Below are positions 12,118-23,640 of a stretch of 64,000 nt of DNA, in pieces. Position 1 is the first letter of the stretch; each line of letters starts with the position of its first letter. The position numbers and the translations under genes were made by a program. Location of the stretch: NCBI RefSeq assembly GCF_028372415.1, contig NC_092872.1, positions 280,429,206 through 280,493,205 on the forward strand, read 5' to 3'. The DNA is from Notamacropus eugenii (Eukaryota > Chordata > Mammalia > Diprotodontia > Macropodidae). The notes under the pieces were generated by a model that saw only the letters and a program-made list of their open reading frames with translations, was not told the DNA's origin and ran no database searches.

Positions 12118-12690
12118 CTTCCCTGAACACACCCTACATTGCTTCCATTTGAACTGTCTTAGGAAGATTCTGAGGATCACCTGGCAGGATGAGGTATCAG
12201 ACACTGAAGTCCTTGATGGAGCTGAACTGCCAAGCATTCAAACTATCCTTCAGAGACCACAACTCAGATGGGCTGACCACATTGTTCAAATGGAAAATGT
12301 ACGCTTGCCAAAAAGACTATTTTATGGAGAACTCACATGGGGCAGGCAATCACAAGCAATACAAAGACACTCTCAAGGTCTCTCTCAAGAACTTTAGATT
12401 TGACTGTGCAACATGGAAGACCCTGGCACAGGACTGCTCAGCATGGTGTGCCCACATCAGAAAGGGTGCTGTGCTCTATCAGCAAAGCAGAATTGAGACA
12501 GCACACAGTAAACATAGGATGTGCAGATTTGGAGTACCCACCCCAAATATTCACACATATCTGTGCCCAACCCATAGTAGAGCATTCCGAGCTCATATTG
12601 GTCTGACCAGCCACAGTGAAACTTCCCTTTATCATGGTGATGTCATTTTGGTCCTCTTCGAAAATGAAGGACAACAACCCACCAGGAAAT
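12118..12690 (+). mobile_element. LINE ORF2 C-terminal fragment, copy A
   Basis: Translation gives the C-terminal part of a non-LTR endonuclease/reverse-transcriptase polyprotein: 'LRKILRITWQD', 'DTEVLDGAELPSIQTIL', 'QLRWADHIVQM', 'RLPKRLFYGEL'. After one frame change it continues with 'YKDTLKVSLKNF' and a zinc-finger-like 'FRAHIGLTSH'. It ends 'cttcgaaaatgaaggacaac', like the 3' end of this family. The clade is not certain (RTE/RTE-X or a related jockey-type LINE). It is 5'-truncated and not functional. Confidence 0.8.
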
Positions 12691-12699
12691 CATAATAGT

Positions 12700-12935
12700 T
12701 AGCGTTCATGTAATACTTCAAGGTTTGCAAAGCACTTTACAAATATCATCTCAATTTATCCTGATAAAACCCTGGGAGGTAAGTGCTGCTATTAACTCCA
12801 TTTCACAGATAAGAAAACTGAGGCAGACAGAGGTTAAGTGGCTGGTCCAAGAGCACAGCCATTAAGTTGTCTGAGATGGAATTTGAACTCAGGGCTTCCT
12901 GACTATCCTTAGTTACCTAGCTTCCTCAATAATCA
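12700..12935 (-). mobile_element. MIR-type SINE, reverse, near full length
   Basis: 'gtttgcaaagcactttacaa', 'gataagaaaactgaggcaga', 'gaatttgaactcagggcttc' and a final reversed head: a CORE-SINE on the minus strand. Confidence 0.8.
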
Positions 12936-12964
12936 GTAAAAACAAAACAAACTAAGCTGGAATC

Positions 12965-13350
12965 ACCGTGTCATAGGATTTTAGAGTGAGAAGAGCTCTG
13001 AGAGGACTTTGAGTCCCTTTGAGATCCAAGCAAGGTGTTCTTCTGCAATAGATACAATAAGTGGTAATGCAGACCTCAAATGAGGGGCAGCTCACTACCT
13101 TTCAAGGCAGCCCAGTACGCTATGGAGCTGCTCTCATGCTCACGAATCCTATCTTGACATCAAGCCTGAATCCCATTGCTCTCTTCAGCGGGCCTCCCCA
13201 GTTCTGGCACTATCCCTCTAAAAGCACCTATTCTTACAACTTTTTTTTTCTTAAAGCATCCATAGCACTCTACTGATTCACAATTCACTGTGTCCTTCAG
13301 ATCTTTGTCAGTCAAACATAGGTCCAGCCACATCTCCTGCATTGTGTCTG
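12965..13350. mobile_element. CR1/L3-type LINE 3' region
   Basis: 'aggattttagagtgagaaga' and 'ggggcagctcactacctttc' with 'acatcaagcctgaatcccat' match the pattern of an old amniote CR1-class repeat. The same family recurs at 33298, 40810 and 61385. Confidence 0.5.
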
Positions 13351-14042
13351 TGGGAAGTTAATTGTTTTTAATGCAGATATAAGACTTTTTATTTATATCT
13401 ATTAAATTTGGCCAATCAGCCTAGCTTTTTTCTGTTGTTGGGCCCACTGATACACTGAGTCACCCCATGTGATCTCTCTCTTGGCAAGAGAAAATAAGTG
13501 ACCTTGGAAAAGGCGAGAGGAGATATGCATGTTGAAAATCAAACATTTTCGGACAGCAGAAAAACCAGGAGTTATTTCAGATGATATTTTGGGAACTGTG
13601 TAGAGCAGATGTTGGCTGGCTTTCACTGCCAACAAGGCAATAGCCATAGACAATACCCCTAAAAACCCATGAAAGACAGGGTAAATTACAGTCACTGTCC
13701 TTGGACTGATTCCCCTGGACCATGGGGGATGGAAGAGGAGGCTCTCAACCCCCTCTCCAGCCTCCCCTCCTTGGACAGGGTCTGGTTTTATTGTCCAGAG
13801 ATCTATGGACAAAGACAGTCCGGGTTCAGGAGCCAAGTGAGCCTTCACTATGAAAGGCTAGGAGATTTTGGCCAGCGTGGGAGGAAGGAGCTGGGATCAA
13901 GTCCAAGGACAGAATGCAGCGGTTTCAACCTGAAGATGAAGGTTTGAGCATGTCTGCCATGGCAGGCAGGCCAGGGAAAGGAAAAGGGAGAAGCAAATCC
14001 CATCCAACTCCTAAAGTGGGGAAAGGGCTTTGTCATTTCAGG

Positions 14043-14345
14043 GGAGAGAGACTCAGAGAGAAAGAAACAAAGACAGATATAGATATGAAGAGAGAGGGGG
14101 AGGGCTGAGAGAGAGGAAGAAAGAGAGAAAGAGAGAGACCAAGAGAAGGAAAGAGATAAGAGAAGAAGAGAGACACACAGAGAGACAGAGAGGCAGAGAG
14201 AGAGGGAAAAAGAAGGGGAGACACACAGAGAGAGAAACAGAGAGAGACACAGAAATGAAGAGAGAGAGAGGAAGAGAGAGACAGAAGGAAAGAGAGAGGA
14301 GAGACAGAAAGACACACAGGGGGACAGAGAGACAGAAACAAGCAG
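14043..14345. repeat. Polypurine (GA-rich) tract
   Basis: About 300 bases with nearly all purines on the + strand, made of AGAGAG, AGACAC and GAAAGAG variants. Frames through it on either strand give only low-complexity S/L- or R/E-rich peptides and are not genes. Confidence 0.9.
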
Positions 14346-14409
14346 ATTAAATGAGTAATTTAACTTTGAGTTTGTCCAGTACTTACCATGGTGCTTGGCA
14401 CATAATAGG

Positions 14410-15075
14410 ATCCAGACTGACTCACAATCTGATGGAGATGACATACAAGCAACTGTAGACAACCCAGAGATGTAGACAGTGGGGGAGAGGAGGTGATGGA
14501 GATGGATCTTGAAGGACGAGAGGGATTTGATGAGGTAGAGGTGAGGAGAGAATACCCTGAGGGGTCAGAGGATGACCTGGGCAAAGGAGCAGGAAGGGGA
14601 GGAGGGCGAAAGAATGACCCTCTACTGGAAAGATGGGAAGAGATCGTCTCTGAAGGTTTTAAAAGCTGAGAGGATTTTATATTTGATATATAATATATTT
14701 TACATATTTTTGAAAGAAACAGGCACTTGGCATTGTACTAAATGCATTACAAATATTATCTTATATGATCCTCACATCCCTGGGAGGTAGGGGCTATTAT
14801 TATTCCTCATTTTATAATTTAGGAAACTGAGGCAAACAAAAGTAAAGTAACTTGCCCAGGGTGTCTGGGCTAGTGAGTGTGTAGATGTGAATTGAGGTCT
14901 TTATGACCCAAGGCTCTATCCACTGCACCACTTAGAAGTCTCCAGTCAGAAGGCAGGAATTTATCAAGTAAGAGTGTGAGACTGGGGTGGGGCAAGAATT
15001 TAGGAAAAGTGGAGTGAAGGATGGATAGAGGAGAGACTATTAAGAAAGCTATTGTGATAGACAGGGAGGAGCAGG
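14410..15075 (+). mobile_element. Dispersed repeat interrupted by a reverse MIR
   Basis: The body of the 7918 family is seen at 14410-14700 ('gctgagaggattttatattt') and resumes at about 14940-15075 ('ggatggatagaggagagact'). Between them, 14705-14940 is a reverse MIR with 'tcctcattttataatttagg', 'cttgcccagggtgtctgggc' and a reversed head. Confidence 0.6.
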
Positions 15076-15454
15076 GGTGGGGGCAGCACCTGGTCTGTAA
15101 CTTAGATACCTAACAACCCTTTGGCTTCTGGTGCCCTGTTGTTCCTCTGACCCAATGCTGTGGGCAATGGGGTGCCCTGCTCCCTGAGCTAGGAGTCCAT
15201 AGGTCTCTCAGCCCAGGACAGGATTCCTCCCAATCTTGGCTGTTCTCGTTTCCCTGGTTCTGTCCGAGGTACCACCAGCCTTCTTGTCACCCAGGGTCAC
15301 TGCGTAGGAGTTCTCCTCCTCTCTTCTCTCTCCCTCCCCCTTCCCCTATCCAAAAAGTCAATTCTTCCCTAACATCTCTCACTTGTTCCCCTTAGTCACC
15401 AATGTGAGGTTCTGGCCTCAACATTTACTGTCTTAGTGTCCTGCTTTCTTCCAG

Positions 15455-16740
15455 GGCAGGCCCTCCCCACACAGCTGCCACAGCATTCTTCCAAAAGCGC
15501 ACATGAGACTGGGTCATTCTCCTTTTCAGATGCCTGCAATGATTCCCCATTCTTATGGGATAAAATGCAATCCCCCCTTCTTTGTCTTCTCCTGTGATTT
15601 CAAAGGCAGAGGGAACCCCTCCTGATAAGGAAACTGCAATACATGGTGTAGTCTTAGCCTATTGCCTGGGGTTCGCAGAGGGAAGAGATTGGCTCAGAAT
15701 CACACAGACCACATGTCAGACCTAAAGCTTGTTCTTCCTGACCAGATGCGGAGTCTAGTTCTCACCTTCATCACTTAGCCTGGCTTTAAGGCCAGTCACA
15801 GTCCACTTCTTTCTTCCCCTTCTAGCATTAAATTGTAATAACCCTCTCCTTGAACTCTACCTTCCCATAAAACTGACCTACTTGGCACCTCTGCAGGAAA
15901 TCCTCCATGTCCCACTTCTGGACAACCCCCATGTACATCCTCATGCCTCATTGTCTTCAGTCCCCTTCCACCTCCACCCAACTTCTCTGCTCCCTCAGCT
16001 TCTTTAATACAGACCAGGTGCACTTCCTCCATGCAGCCTTCCTGGATTTCACCCTGGCACCATTGCTCCAATACACCCCCTTCTCTCCTCTAACCCTGCT
16101 CCCACCCTGCTGCAGGCCCTGTTCACCTCATGCTGGAGTGGGGGGGGAGGGTTCTGCCTACCTCAAGTGTCTCCTCTCTTCAGTCTGTCCTCCATTTAGC
16201 CACCAAAGTGATTTTCCTAACATGCAGTTCTGATCACTCCAGTGGCTCCCTGTTACCTCCAGGAGCAAATTCAAAATCCTCTTCTTGGCATTCTAAGCCC
16301 TTCATAACCTGTCCCCTCTTATCTTTACAATCTTCTTAGATCTTACTCTCCCTGAATACCCCTTAATCCAGTAACACCAGCTTCATGGATGTTCCTCCCC
16401 GAAGACACTCCATCTCTCAGCTCCAGGCATATCCGCTGGCTATCCTGAAAAGCTCTCCTTCCTTTGTTCTGACTACTGACCTGTCTGGCTTCCTTAAAAT
16501 TCCAATTAAAATCCTGCCTCCTACAGGTAGCCTTCCCTGCACCCTCTTAATCCCAGTGCCTTCCTTCTGTTAATTTTCTCCTACTCATCCTATATGTAGT
16601 TCTGTGCACATTGTCTCCCCCATTAGCCTGTGAGCTCCTTGAGGGCAGGGGCTGTCTTTTGCCTCTTTTTGTACCCTCAGTACTTAAAACTAGTACCTGG
16701 CACATAGTAGGCGCTTAATAAATTTTGATGATTGATTGCT
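15455..16740 (+). mobile_element. Series of LINE2-type 3' ends
   Basis: Three diverged L2-like segments follow each other (about 15455-15620, 15790-16140, 16165-16740), with a reverse MIR at about 15620-15785. The last ends 'gtgagctccttgagggcagg', 'ggcacatagtaggcgcttaa' and 'gatgattgattg', a classic L2-class terminus. Confidence 0.7.
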
Positions 16741-16914
16741 CTTCCTAGATGTTCATGCTCACTTTTCTTCAAGTTACTGTATATATATGTTGTCCCTGAA
16801 GTGAATTGCAAGCCATTCCAGAAGCCCACAGCTCCTAGAGCCACCACCCCCCAAACTACCATGGATATTGGATCCCTTGTATTTTCTATATACTTAAAAT
16901 ATGTGTTCAGAGCC

Positions 16915-17035
16915 TGTGTTTGCTAGACTATGAGTTCCTTGAGGGCAGGGACTCTTTTGTCTGTTTTCATATTTTCGGCACCTGAAATGATGTGTGGCAC
17001 ACAGTAGGTGCCTTAAAAATGCTTGTTGCATAAGA
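16915..17035 (+). mobile_element. LINE2-type 3' end
   Basis: 'actatgagttccttgagggc' then 'gtgtggcacacagtaggtgc'. Confidence 0.65.
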
Positions 17036-17344
17036 GAGGCAGGAACAGGAAAGGCCATCACTTCGGTCTCCTAACCCTTTCTAGACCAAAGGTTCATTGG
17101 ACATTGAGCTCTGAGAAGACTTAGGTTGAAGGGGCATGGCTGAGTCTTCAAGTTTTGGGGGGACTATCAATGGGGAAGAAAGTTTAAGTGTATTTCTGCC
17201 TGAGCCTTCAGAGCAGAAGTGGGCAGTGGGAGGAAGGGCAGAGAGGGAGAGCTAGGTTGGATGTCACAAAAAAAAGTCCCTAAGAATCAGAGCTCTCCCA
17301 AAGTGGAAGAGGACACTGGGAGAGGTGGAGGTTCCCCTCCTTGA

Positions 17345-17615
17345 ATGTCTTCATTAAGTGCCTACTGTGTGCTGGGCACTATGCCAAGGGTTCAGCAGTT
17401 CTTGGGGATGTTGCCGAGGAGATAATACTGTCCCCATGCCCATTGGAATTCATGCCTTCTGAGGTACCTTTCGACCCTAAGATGCCATAAAGTGCTATAA
17501 TCCTCATTTTACAAATAAGGAAACTGAAGCTCAATGACCTTTGGTTACATAGCTAGCAAGGTTAGAGGGAGTGCCTAGATCTTTTGCTTCAAGTTCAGTG
17601 CCCTCCCACTGCCCT
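17345..17615. mobile_element. Dispersed repeat 5' part, then reverse MIR
   Basis: 17345-17425 has 'cattaagtgcctactgtgtg'. 17480-17615 has 'tcctcattttacaaataagg' and 'acatagctagcaaggttaga', a reverse MIR. Confidence 0.6.
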
Positions 17616-18269
17616 GTGGAGGCAAATTGTCTTTTTCTGCCCTAAAAGGATTCATGGTGATTGAGTAATTTATTATCTGTCACTGGAACTGAAAATGCTT
17701 CTAGACCCCAGCTCATGTTGGGATGAAAGCAGGAGTTTCAGATGAGAAATCATGGCCAAAAAGGGAACGTGCAAAGTCCTCTGGCCCCAAGGAGACAGCC
17801 CCATGGGTATGGCCCACACATGTCTCTGTGACAAAAGGAAAACAGCAGAAAAGTCAGAGACAAGGGAATGAAGATATCGACATTTATGGGCACATTCTTC
17901 TGATTGGCTGCAAGAGGCAGCAGGCTCCTTGCCAGCCCCTCCAGCTCCCTCACGGAAATGTGCTGTGCTGGAAAATGGCCTTCTTTTTCTTCTTTTTTCC
18001 TGATGAGAAGAATTTATTGACGTAGGCAAAAGGCAAGCTTGGTTCAGCTAAAGGAAAACAGGCCTGAGAAGGCAGGGTGACTCAGATCAACAAACTGTAT
18101 GGAAACCTCCTGAACTCCCCAGTTAATACCTTGGAAATTATAGGGGCTGCCCATGGAAGTCACAGCCCACAACAATTCAGCCTCTGATGGCAGGCCACAC
18201 TTGCTGAGGAGGGAAAGAGTTCCTTCCCCACCCCCCATCTCTGACTCTAAGAACCCATCCCTCCTTCCT

Positions 18270-18505
18270 TCCCCTTGGAGGGGAAGCCCCTTCCTGATGC
18301 CCTAGGGGTCAGTATTCTCCCCCTTGAAATGACTTTGTATCATTGGAGATACTTTGTACAATTTGTATAAACTCTGTATATTTATCTATGCTGTATCCTC
18401 CGAGTAGAAGCTCAGGGAAGGCAGGGCCTCAGTCTCTCTGTCCTTTTCTCTCCAGTACCTTACCCAAGACAGATTGTTAATAAGTGTTCATTAAGCTGAT
18501 CTGAA
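18270..18505 (+). mobile_element. LINE2/L3-type 3' end
   Basis: 'gaaatgactttgtatcattg', 'agtagaagctcagggaaggc' and an end like 'ttaataagtgttcattaagc'. Confidence 0.6.
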
Positions 18506-18584
18506 TTGAGTTGACTATTAGATGGCTGTCTCACCATATTCCTGTCTTTTCTCCTTACCTTACCTCTGTCTCAAATTATTATTA

Positions 18585-18830
18585 ATGATAATTATAGCTA
18601 TCATTCACACAGAGGTTTAAGGTTTGTGAAATATTTTACGCACATTGCCTCATTTGGTCCTTGCAAGAGCTCCATCAGACAAATGATCCCCCCATTTTTT
18701 GGATGAGGAAATTGACACTAAAGAGGTTGATTCTTACCCAGGATCTCACCAGTAACAAATATTAGAGGCAGGATTTTGTCCATCTTCCCAACTCCAAGAC
18801 CACCACCCCAACCACCAGGCCAGGCTGCCT
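18585..18830 (-). mobile_element. MIR-type SINE, reverse
   Basis: 'aaggtttgtgaaatatttta', 'ttttttggatgaggaaattg' and 'taacaaatattagaggcagg'. Confidence 0.75.
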
Positions 18831-19204
18831 CCCCAATACACAGGGTATCCCAAAATCTTAGTTCTAAGAGACCTTGGGGACATCCTAAAATCAAGCATGT
18901 AGATTACTTTGTTGGCAGGGCATCCTACAATTGACTTTGCCAACTTTTTTTTAATTGTCCAGATTAATAGTGTGGAGTTGAGTAGACAGACAGCCTTAAA
19001 TCAATCCAATTTGCATAGCTCTAGTTAGGATTTCCAGATGCTGAAATGGATCCAAAGTTATTGTAGACTTTTGCCTGGATAGTATTTCCCATTGTAATAA
19101 ATAGCTCTTCCTATAACACAGTAAGCTGAGAGCAAATGAACTAGGACTTGCTTTAATTAAACAGGAAACACTGCTTTCTCTCAAGAGAAAATGAAATGGT
19201 GTTG

Positions 19205-19775
19205 TGGAGAGAATTTGAATTTGCAAGCATAAGACTTGAATTCAAATTCTTTTTTAAAAATTAATTAATGTTTTAAAAAGTTTTCAACATTCACTTTTAT
19301 AAGATTTTGAGTTCCAAATTTTATCTCCCTACCTTCCTCCTCTCCCCCCTCCCCAAGATGGCAAACAATCAGATATAGTCTATATGCGTACAATTTATAT
19401 TAAACATATTTCCATATTAGTCATGTTGTGAAAGAAGAATCAGAATAAAAGGGGGAAAACCACAAGAAAAAAAAGATAAAATAGTATGCTTTGATCTGCA
19501 TTCTGAATCCATAGTTCTTTCCCTGGATGTGGATAATATTTTCCATCATGAGTCTTTTGGAATTGCCTTAGATCATAGTATTGCTGAGAAGAGTCAAGTC
19601 TATCAAAGTTGGTCATTGAACAGTGTTACTTGTATTGGGTACCATGTTCTCCTGGTTTCTGTTGAATTCAAATTCTGACACTTTGACTTGCTAGCTTAGA
19701 CAAACCATTTCCCCTGCCTGAACCGCAGTTTCCTCTTCTGTAAAATTGGGGATTTGAACTGTTGAACTATAATGT
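19205..19775 (+). mobile_element. MIR-type SINE split by an L1 insertion
   Basis: The left part (to 19250) ends 'gacttgaattcaaattct'. The right part resumes at 19662 with the same 15 bases and goes on 'gctagcttagacaaaccatt' and 'cctcttctgtaaaattgggg'. The gap is the L1 at 19251-19661. Confidence 0.8.
19251..19661 (-). mobile_element. 5'-truncated L1 3' end
   Basis: On the minus strand this is the L1 3' UTR, beginning on the + strand with a T/A-rich tail complement and then 'gttttcaacattcacttt' and 'gttccaaattttatctccct'. It is flanked by a perfect 15-bp target-site duplication, TTGAATTCAAATTCT, at 19236-19250 and 19662-19676. Confidence 0.9.
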
Positions 19776-19789
19776 TCTTTTTATCTCTA

Positions 19790-19985
19790 TGTCCTAACAT
19801 TTGACTTTCATGAGTTCCTTTCAGATCTAACATTCTATGTACTATGATTTAACATCCTATGATCTGAGGCCCCTTCCACCACTGACATTTTATGTTACAA
19901 AGGCCTATGTGCTAACAATCTATGTTCCATGTCTTATGTTCTAACATTCTGTGTTCTTCTGACATTCTATGAATGAATGAATGAA
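19790..19985. repeat. Degenerate tandem repeat of 'taacattctatgttc'
   Basis: The motif recurs irregularly ('gtcctaacatttgactttca', 'ctaacattctatgtactatg', 'gttctaacattctgtgttct') and ends in three GAAT units. It probably grew from the 3' part of the adjoining MIR. Confidence 0.7.
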
Positions 19986-20394
19986 TGATGCATTAAAGCT
20001 TCTGACTCTGACACACAGTCTAGTCTGGGTGACCCTGGGTAAGTCATTTGAATTCTAGCATTCTAGGCCAGAGGTGTCCAATACACAGCCCCAAAATACT
20101 CCTGAGAGTGGCTGGAATGATCTTCAGATGTAATTGTACCAGAGTTCCTATGAACCAGGTTCCATCCTGAGGCTCTGGGGCAAGTCTGAGAAGTGCAGGC
20201 TGGGATGGATCTGATTTCATGTCACTAGAGCTCAAGGCAACAGATAACAGATGGCAGAAGATCAGTCAGTATGGCAGAAGCACTCACCAGACACAAATCC
20301 AGACTGATTAGATGACCTCCAGAATTCCTTGATGTCTTCCAACATTGTCATCTTCCCAGCTGCTCTTCTGACTTGGTGAACTTTCCACATGCAA

Positions 20395-20535
20395 GCGAAT
20401 ATAACAGGATAAATAGGAAATAATTAAATGCAGGAAAGTTACTGGACTTAAGGGGGCTTGGGGATACTTCCAGTAAAAAAAAAAAAGAGAGGGGGAATTT
20501 TAGTTGAGACTGAAAGGAAACTGGAGAGGAGAGTA
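20395..20535 (+). mobile_element. Dispersed repeat body fragment
   Basis: 'ggataaataggaaataatta' and 'gggaattttagttgagactg' match the body of the 7918 family. An A-run interrupts it at about 20475. Confidence 0.55.
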
Positions 20536-20549
20536 GTCAGAGCAGATAC

Positions 20550-21310
20550 TGTTCAGAGATGTACAGATGATGAGCTTGACACACACATTGCCAGAGCTAG
20601 TTCAGTGTTGGGGAGGCTCTGAAGGAAAGTGTGGGAGAGAAGAAGCATTAGGCTGTCCACCAAAGTGAAGATCTATAGAGCCCTTGTGCTGACCTCATTG
20701 TTCCATGTCTGTGAAACCTGGACAGTCTACCAGTGCCATGGCAGGAAACTAAATCTCTTCAATCTGAGTTGTTGTAGGAAGATTCTGAAGATCACCTGGC
20801 AAGGTAAGGCACCAGACACTGAGGTCCTTTCTCAAACTGAACTGTCAAGCATTCAGACTCTATTGTACAGAGCACAACTCTGATGGGCTGACCATGTTGT
20901 TCAAATGTGAAAGTGCATTTGCCTAAAAAAACTATTTTATGGAGAACTCACACATGGCAAGTGCTCACACAGAGGTCAGAAGACAAGATGCAAGGACAGT
21001 CTCAAGGCCTCTTTGAAAAGCTTTGGAATATATTGTGAGACATGGGAGACACTTGCCCGGCATGGCATGCCCACATTAAAGAAGGCATTGTGCTCTATGA
21101 GTGAAGCAGAATTGCAGCAGCTCAAAAGAAATGTGAGATGCCCAAACTTAGAGCCATCTCTACCCTAAATGTTCACATGGACTATTTGTGCCTGACCTGT
21201 GGTAGAGGCTTCCGAGCTTTTATTGGTGTGATCAGCCACAGTCAGACACATTGTACCCAAAATAATGATGCCATTTCGGTCCTTCTTGAGAAAGGACCAA
21301 AACCACCACG
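20550..21310 (+). mobile_element. LINE ORF2 C-terminal fragment, copy B
   Basis: Same family as copy A at 12118 and longer at its 5' side. It reads 'TDDELDTHIARASSVLGRL', 'VWERRSIRLSTKVKIYRAL', 'CETWTVYQCHG', 'RKILKITWQGKAPDTEVL' and 'SIQTLLYRAQL', then with in-frame stops and shifts 'LFYGELTHGK'. Ends in 'gaaaggaccaaaaccacc'. It is a dead 5'-truncated copy. Confidence 0.85.
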
Positions 21311-21663
21311 TCTCTGACATCAGTCTGGAGCCTTGGGTTAGGGGAAGGGGGGCAGGGAGTGTTACTGAGTGACCACTTTAAAGAATGGTCTAGTCTCACT
21401 CTTTTTGTCCTGTAAGGTCCATAATTCCTCTTTCATCTTTGTTTTTGAATGTTAATGAGGACAGAAAGCCTCTACTCTGTCACCTTTTTGCTCCCCTTGC
21501 CTTGTCTGTCTTTCAACAAGAACTCTCAGTCTCTAGTATCTGACCTGTCAGAGAGGGAGAGATGGAGGCAGGAAATAGAATTCACTCCTCCAGGCTGAGC
21601 AAGGAAAAGCCTTCAGTGGATTTCATACCTCTTTACCATGGAGACTCCCTCTTTGCCTACCCA

Positions 21664-21704
21664 GTTACAGGAAATTGACATTCAGTGTACTCAGCCAAGA
21701 CACT
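21664..21704 (+). repeat. 41-bp repeat, copy 1
   Basis: Nearly identical (39 of 41 bases by eye) to 22768-22808; contains 'tgacattcagtgtactcagc'. Flanks differ. Confidence 0.9.
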
Positions 21705-21779
21705 GTTGGGTGTACAGAAAATCAATTTCCCACCTCCTGACAATTGCCCACGCAGGAGGAGGAAGCTGAGTTTAACCTT

Positions 21780-21818
21780 CTTTTTCTTTTTCTTTTTTTT
21801 TCTTTTTCTTTTTTTTTG
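21780..21818. repeat. (TTTTTC)n tract
   Basis: A pyrimidine run of T5-8 C units. Confidence 0.9.
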
Positions 21819-22040
21819 TCTGCTCAAACTAGAATAAGAGAGTCTTGAGGACAGGGACTGGCTTTCTGCTTTTATTGGTGTTTCCAGAACTTAGGAAGAC
21901 CTGAAGTACATTTATCTTTCAGTTTCTTTGTAGTAGGCTGTGTTGCCCTCTAGTGGCAAAAATAATTTCTGAAAGAAAGAAGAGACGAATTTCTGGTCCT
22001 CAAAATTTAGAGATGGAAAAAAAAACTCAAAACGAATTCT

Positions 22041-22042
<2 letters not shown>

Positions 22043-22121
<79 letters not shown>

Positions 22122-22181
22122 CTCTGTCTCTCTCTCTGTCTCTGTCTCTCTCTGTCTCTGTCTCTCTGTCTCTCTCTCTGT

Positions 22182-22213
<32 letters not shown>
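22043..22213. repeat. (CT)n/(TG)n compound microsatellite
   Basis: About 65 bases of pure CT, then interspersed TGTG and TCTG units, closing with a (TG)n run. Confidence 0.97.
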
Positions 22214-22216
<3 letters not shown>

Positions 22217-22584
22217 GGAATCCTTTAGCCGATCTGGTGAAGCCCATGAACCCTTTCTCAGAATATTTTTAAATGCATAAAATAAAATATCTAGGAATTA
22301 CTTTAGAAAGGAAAATTATTGCATTGAAATAGTGTAGTTATTGGGTGTTTTCTAAAGCAGCTGTCTGGTCCTGTCTTATGAATATCTGCTAAAAGATCAG
22401 CAAACCCAAGTGCCGGGAGTTGGGGTGGGGCAGTGACTTGCCTAAGATCCCCTGAGTCCACTCAGTCCAAAGTCATTCAGAGTCCATTCTGTGCACAGTT
22501 AGGAACTGAAGGGAGGAGAAGGGGCAAGGGAGAGGGGGGAGACAAAAAGGACCATTTCACCCTTCCCAATTCCTCCTCCAATAT

Positions 22585-22666
22585 CCACATAAACTCAAAA
22601 TAAAGGCATTTCTGTTTTCAAGGCTTCCTTTCTGTATCAGATCCTGCATGACACTAAATTCAGGCA
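22585..22666 (+). repeat. 82-bp repeat, copy 1
   Basis: About 85% identical by eye to 24142-24223; contains 'actcaaaataaaggcatttc' and ends 'aaattcaggc'. The AATAAA suggests an end region of some element, but it cannot be assigned. Confidence 0.8.
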
Positions 22667-22767
22667 CAGCCTTCTGGAGAATAGAACCAGCCACAGGGAT
22701 CCCAGTTTTTGTTTCATTTCCACTGTTTTTCATTTATAGTAAAACATCCGGAAATACCAATTAAAAG

Positions 22768-22808
22768 GTTACAGGAAACTGACATTCAGTGTACTCAGCC
22801 AGGACACT
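22768..22808 (+). repeat. 41-bp repeat, copy 2
   Basis: Partner of 21664-21704, two mismatches. Confidence 0.9.
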
Positions 22809-22954
22809 AGGTCACAAAGCCCTAGTGATCCTTATCTCTTCGTCGTAGGGAGGGCGGGGAAAGGGAACTGTGGAGGAACTTTGCCCCTCCTGGACCCACT
22901 CTTTTCCACTATAAAGCAATCACTTTATCCTGTAACCTCCCCTCCTTCACAGTT

Positions 22955-23640
22955 TCCCACGTGAGAAAGGTGAGGATCTCCCCACCTGCAATGGAGCAAA
23001 GAGCCTGCCCTTCAAGGCCCTTCTCTATAGACTCCTCTCTTCCACTTCCAGCCCTCCTACCTTCCCTGTTGTCTTACACCTATGTCCTTCCAGGCATTCT
23101 ATGGTCTAATCACACTGCTTGTTCCTTATCCAGGACCCATCATCTCCAAACTCTATGCATTTGCGCTAACTGTGCCAGATACCTGGGATGTCCTTTGTCC
23201 TCAACCCTCCTTCCTCACTTCTTTTAAGACTGCCCACTTTCTTCAGAAGATCTTTCCACATCCCTACTCCTTCGCTCTGAGATTTCCTTCCATTTACATT
23301 GTATGTACAATTGTCTGCGTGTTGTATGCTCCATTCCACGGTGAACTTCATGAGGACAGGGATGGTCTTTTACCTTTCTCTGTATATCTAGAGTTAAACA
23401 CAGGAGTACATAGTAGTTGTTTAATAAATTCTGGCCCACCACCTCCAAGTCCTTATCGCATGTCTCCCTACCATGCACTCTACGCAGCTAACTGTCCCTC
23501 AGATATGCCTGTTCCTTCCTGACTGTGACTGGCTCACCATATTTCCTGAACTTTCAATATCCCTCCTTTCCCTATAACCCTTCAAAGGTCAACTCAAAAG
23601 TCACCTCCTCACAGAAAAAATGCCCTCCCACCACCACCAC
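22955..23640 (+). mobile_element. LINE2-type 3' ends, two copies
   Basis: 22955-23440 carries the L2 pattern, with 'cttcatgaggacagggatgg' and an end 'gtagttgtttaataaattc'. 23460-23640 is a second fragment with 'aactcaaaagtcacctcctc'. Confidence 0.65.

Noticed and set aside
14033-14462. Overlapping long open frames on both strands
   Set aside because: They come from the polypurine tract: repetitive S/L- or R/E-rich peptides with no domain and no splice context.
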